DNA of 64,000 nt from Rotaria sp. Silwood1 (Eukaryota > Rotifera > Eurotatoria > Philodinida > Philodinidae): assembly GCA_905250075.1 (NCBI GenBank), contig CAJNOP010000090.1, forward strand, positions 1 through 64,000. The letters are read 5' to 3'. The position numbers and the translations under genes are program-made. Position 1 is the first letter of the stretch, and each line of letters starts with the position of its first letter. Positions 59,756-64,000 of this stretch are shown one piece after another. The notes below the pieces were generated by a model, which worked only from the letters and a program-made list of their open reading frames with translations, made no database searches and was not told the origin of the DNA.

Positions 59756-61821
59756 CATATTTATACCTATTAACTGAATTGCAGGTTTGAACGATATCTT
59801 GTCTTTCATATATCTCTTTCAGTTGGCTTTCTGATGTACAACTATTCGATAATTCTTTTCTCTCCTTCTTCTCCTCTTTGATGTTTTTACACGTTTGATC
59901 TTATGTGCTTTTCGATGCTAAAGAAACTATAGATACTGAACAAGTAAAATGAATTTAGCACTAACTTACATCGATTATTTTAAAATTTTAATTAGGTTAT
60001 AATTACATAGAATTACAATTTGTATTGTTAATGACTGATTTTTTGATAATTTGTTTATAACAAAGAAATATGGAAAGGAGTAATGACTACAACAATTACT
60101 GTATCACCAACACCAAAGTTGAAAGAAATAAGAGATGCAATAAATGTATGAATAAGGAATAAGAAACTAAGAGAGATAGCTGTTCATTTTTTGAAAATTT
60201 GAGGGAAGTAAGTGTAAATGAAACAACATCGTAAATCCACATCTTAATAACTTTTTGTAACTTCTTTTTGATATCAATGGTTTGCTCAAACATAGAATAA
60301 AAGCCGAGAAGATCAGAGAGATACAAGATCAAAAGGAGCGACACATTCAGAGAAGAATAAATGAATAGTTCCTATACTAGCAAGATGATTGAGAAGATAT
60401 ATGAGAGAAGAAATATCGCCCTTAGTAGCATCAAATTATTGCGTGTCCACCTTTCATACCTATTCGTGACCAAAAAATATGACAAATATCGTCAATTTAC
60501 ATACTCATTAAGATAAATTAATTATTTCAACAATACGTATTAGAATAGTAACTCATACAAAAATAAGAAAGACTTGACAAAATGAAAGACTGACATAATT
60601 CTCTGCATCAGTAATAATAGAAGATGATGTTTTGAACATCAAAAAGATAGTTTTCACATTTTCATATTTATCGAGGTCTATCCCTAAGTATTTTATTTTT
60701 ATTTAGAGAAACTAATATTATTTTCAGGGGTAAAGTTTTCTTACTTAACATAGTATTTTTAAACTCGTTCATGATAATAAAAATCAGGTTTGTCAAATAT
60801 TCTTTAATAAAAGACAGCTTCTGAATGTTTCTTGACGTTTGGATTTTTGTGCTTTGTATATTTTCCTCTACATTTCGAACTTCTATATATCTCAGTATCC
60901 TGAGTAACTTAAAATATAATTAAAATTCATCGTTAGAATAGTGCTGCACTTCAAATAAAAATGAACAGTAATTCATTTTACGAATAATTTTATAGATATG
61001 ATTGAGTTTGTCAAATTCAATTTGAACACACTTCTCAAAAATTGAATGAGTAAACGTTTGTTTCATAATGATTCGTGTAGTATACATTGCGATGATAGGA
61101 AAGAAAAGAAAAGAAGTAAATGGACAGATGGTGATAAAGTATGGATCAGTATCTGATTGGTTCATCTATTCTATGTGAAGTGAGGGTGAGCCACATTTCT
61201 TTTGCTGACACATGTTTGGTTCACTTCTTACGACCAGTTACAGGGATAAACAACAACTTTCTTAAATACGAATCGATATCCGATAAACAAAAAACAAAAA
61301 ACAAAAATAGTTATTCACAACAGATTGATAACATCGTAATTACTAATTGGTGTAGCTGACAGAAAACGTCCAAGAGTACGGATGTCATCGATCTGTAGAA
61401 ATGCTAAAAAACACCTTTTTAAAATAGATAATGAAAATTATCAGGGCATGACGGATAGGTGATATTTAAAAAAATAATTCGTGCGTCATATAGTGTACGA
61501 CAAATATTTCAAGGTGAACAAAGATCCATAGTTTATTTCATAAGCCTTTTCAATCAATAAAACAATTGGTTAACTACAGGTAACTGTTATTTTATTACAG
61601 TTTTATACGGTTTAATAGAACTTCACTGATGAAGTATTCATCAAAATATAGATGAACTCATCCTATAATTGACATGCTATTTTTCTAAATTAGAATTTTG
61701 CATAAGAATAGATCTAATCACTTAAACTTGTAAATTAAATTAAGATACTATTCATCATATGACTCCTATAAAAACTTAACTGAAAGAAATTTTCTTTTGC
61801 TGCTTTGTTTTCAGATTGAAA
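59756..61821. other. Gene-free stretch upstream of GDP-L-fucose synthase
   Basis: No supported gene; open frames are under about 85 codons. The last few hundred bases should hold the promoter of the fucose synthase gene. Confidence 0.45.
61803..61814 (+). promoter_or_regulatory. GFUS: Splice acceptor just before the fucose synthase start
   Basis: gctttgttttcag followed by ATTGAAA and the ATG, leaving a 7-nt leader. It has the same arrangement as TAF9 and the myosin first exon. Confidence 0.5.

Positions 61822-64000
<2,179 letters not shown>

Overview
The window is animal nuclear DNA. It is strongly A+T-rich, and its genes are broken into many exons by short GT-AG introns, many only 45-70 bp, with a few longer introns filled by transposons. 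The proteins are metazoan: myosin VIIa, a muscarinic-type GPCR, an SLC22-type transporter, TAF9, RPP30 and GDP-L-fucose synthase. Several start codons sit 5-11 nt after a strong 3' splice acceptor, as expected from spliced-leader trans-splicing. Together these suggest a small protostome, and a bdelloid rotifer is my best guess. That is inference; another trans-splicing invertebrate such as a flatworm is not excluded.

Layout. 0-10 kb: one unrecognised Ser/Thr-rich gene (1.5-2.2 kb, minus), then intergenic DNA with a hAT transposon that has 8-bp target-site duplications and carries a second element nested in its transposase. 10.3-25.8 kb (minus): a complete myosin VIIa gene in 27 coding exons (2203 codons), with two alternative first exons and at least six repeats in its longer introns. 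27.0-27.9 kb (plus): single-exon RPP30, divergent from the myosin. 28.2-30.1 kb: two related fold-back elements. 32.9-36.2 kb (plus): an 11-exon SLC22/MFS transporter. 36.2-42.6 kb: no gene, only a decayed mariner-type element, AT microsatellites and an old dispersed repeat. 42.6-44.7 kb (minus): a 4-exon muscarinic-type acetylcholine receptor, divergent from an unrecognised small gene at 46.6 kb. 50.7-52.2 kb (minus): 4-exon TAF9 with a fold-back element in intron 3.

52.5-59.8 kb is a transposon and pseudogene cluster. It holds a 263-bp palindromic MITE, a 177-bp tandem duplication, a cullin-1-like pseudogene, an orphan exon of unknown family, a CpG-rich 415-bp palindrome, a GGCCTGG-rich hAT-like element, an XPR1-like pseudogene with three stops and a frameshift, and another hAT-like element that spans a 100-N assembly gap. 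61.8 kb to the window end (plus): the first four exons of GDP-L-fucose synthase, which runs off the window.

The genes do not form a pathway; they are unrelated single-copy metazoan genes. The notable layer is the repeats. One small hAT-like family (TIR near TAGAGATCTGCAAAA) occurs three times, and one fold-back family (ends CGAGGGAAGGTCACC) occurs four times. I found no convincing novel biological system; the best leads are listed as findings. All splice sites were placed by eye from GT/AG sites, phase continuity and protein-family knowledge. No search or alignment software was run.
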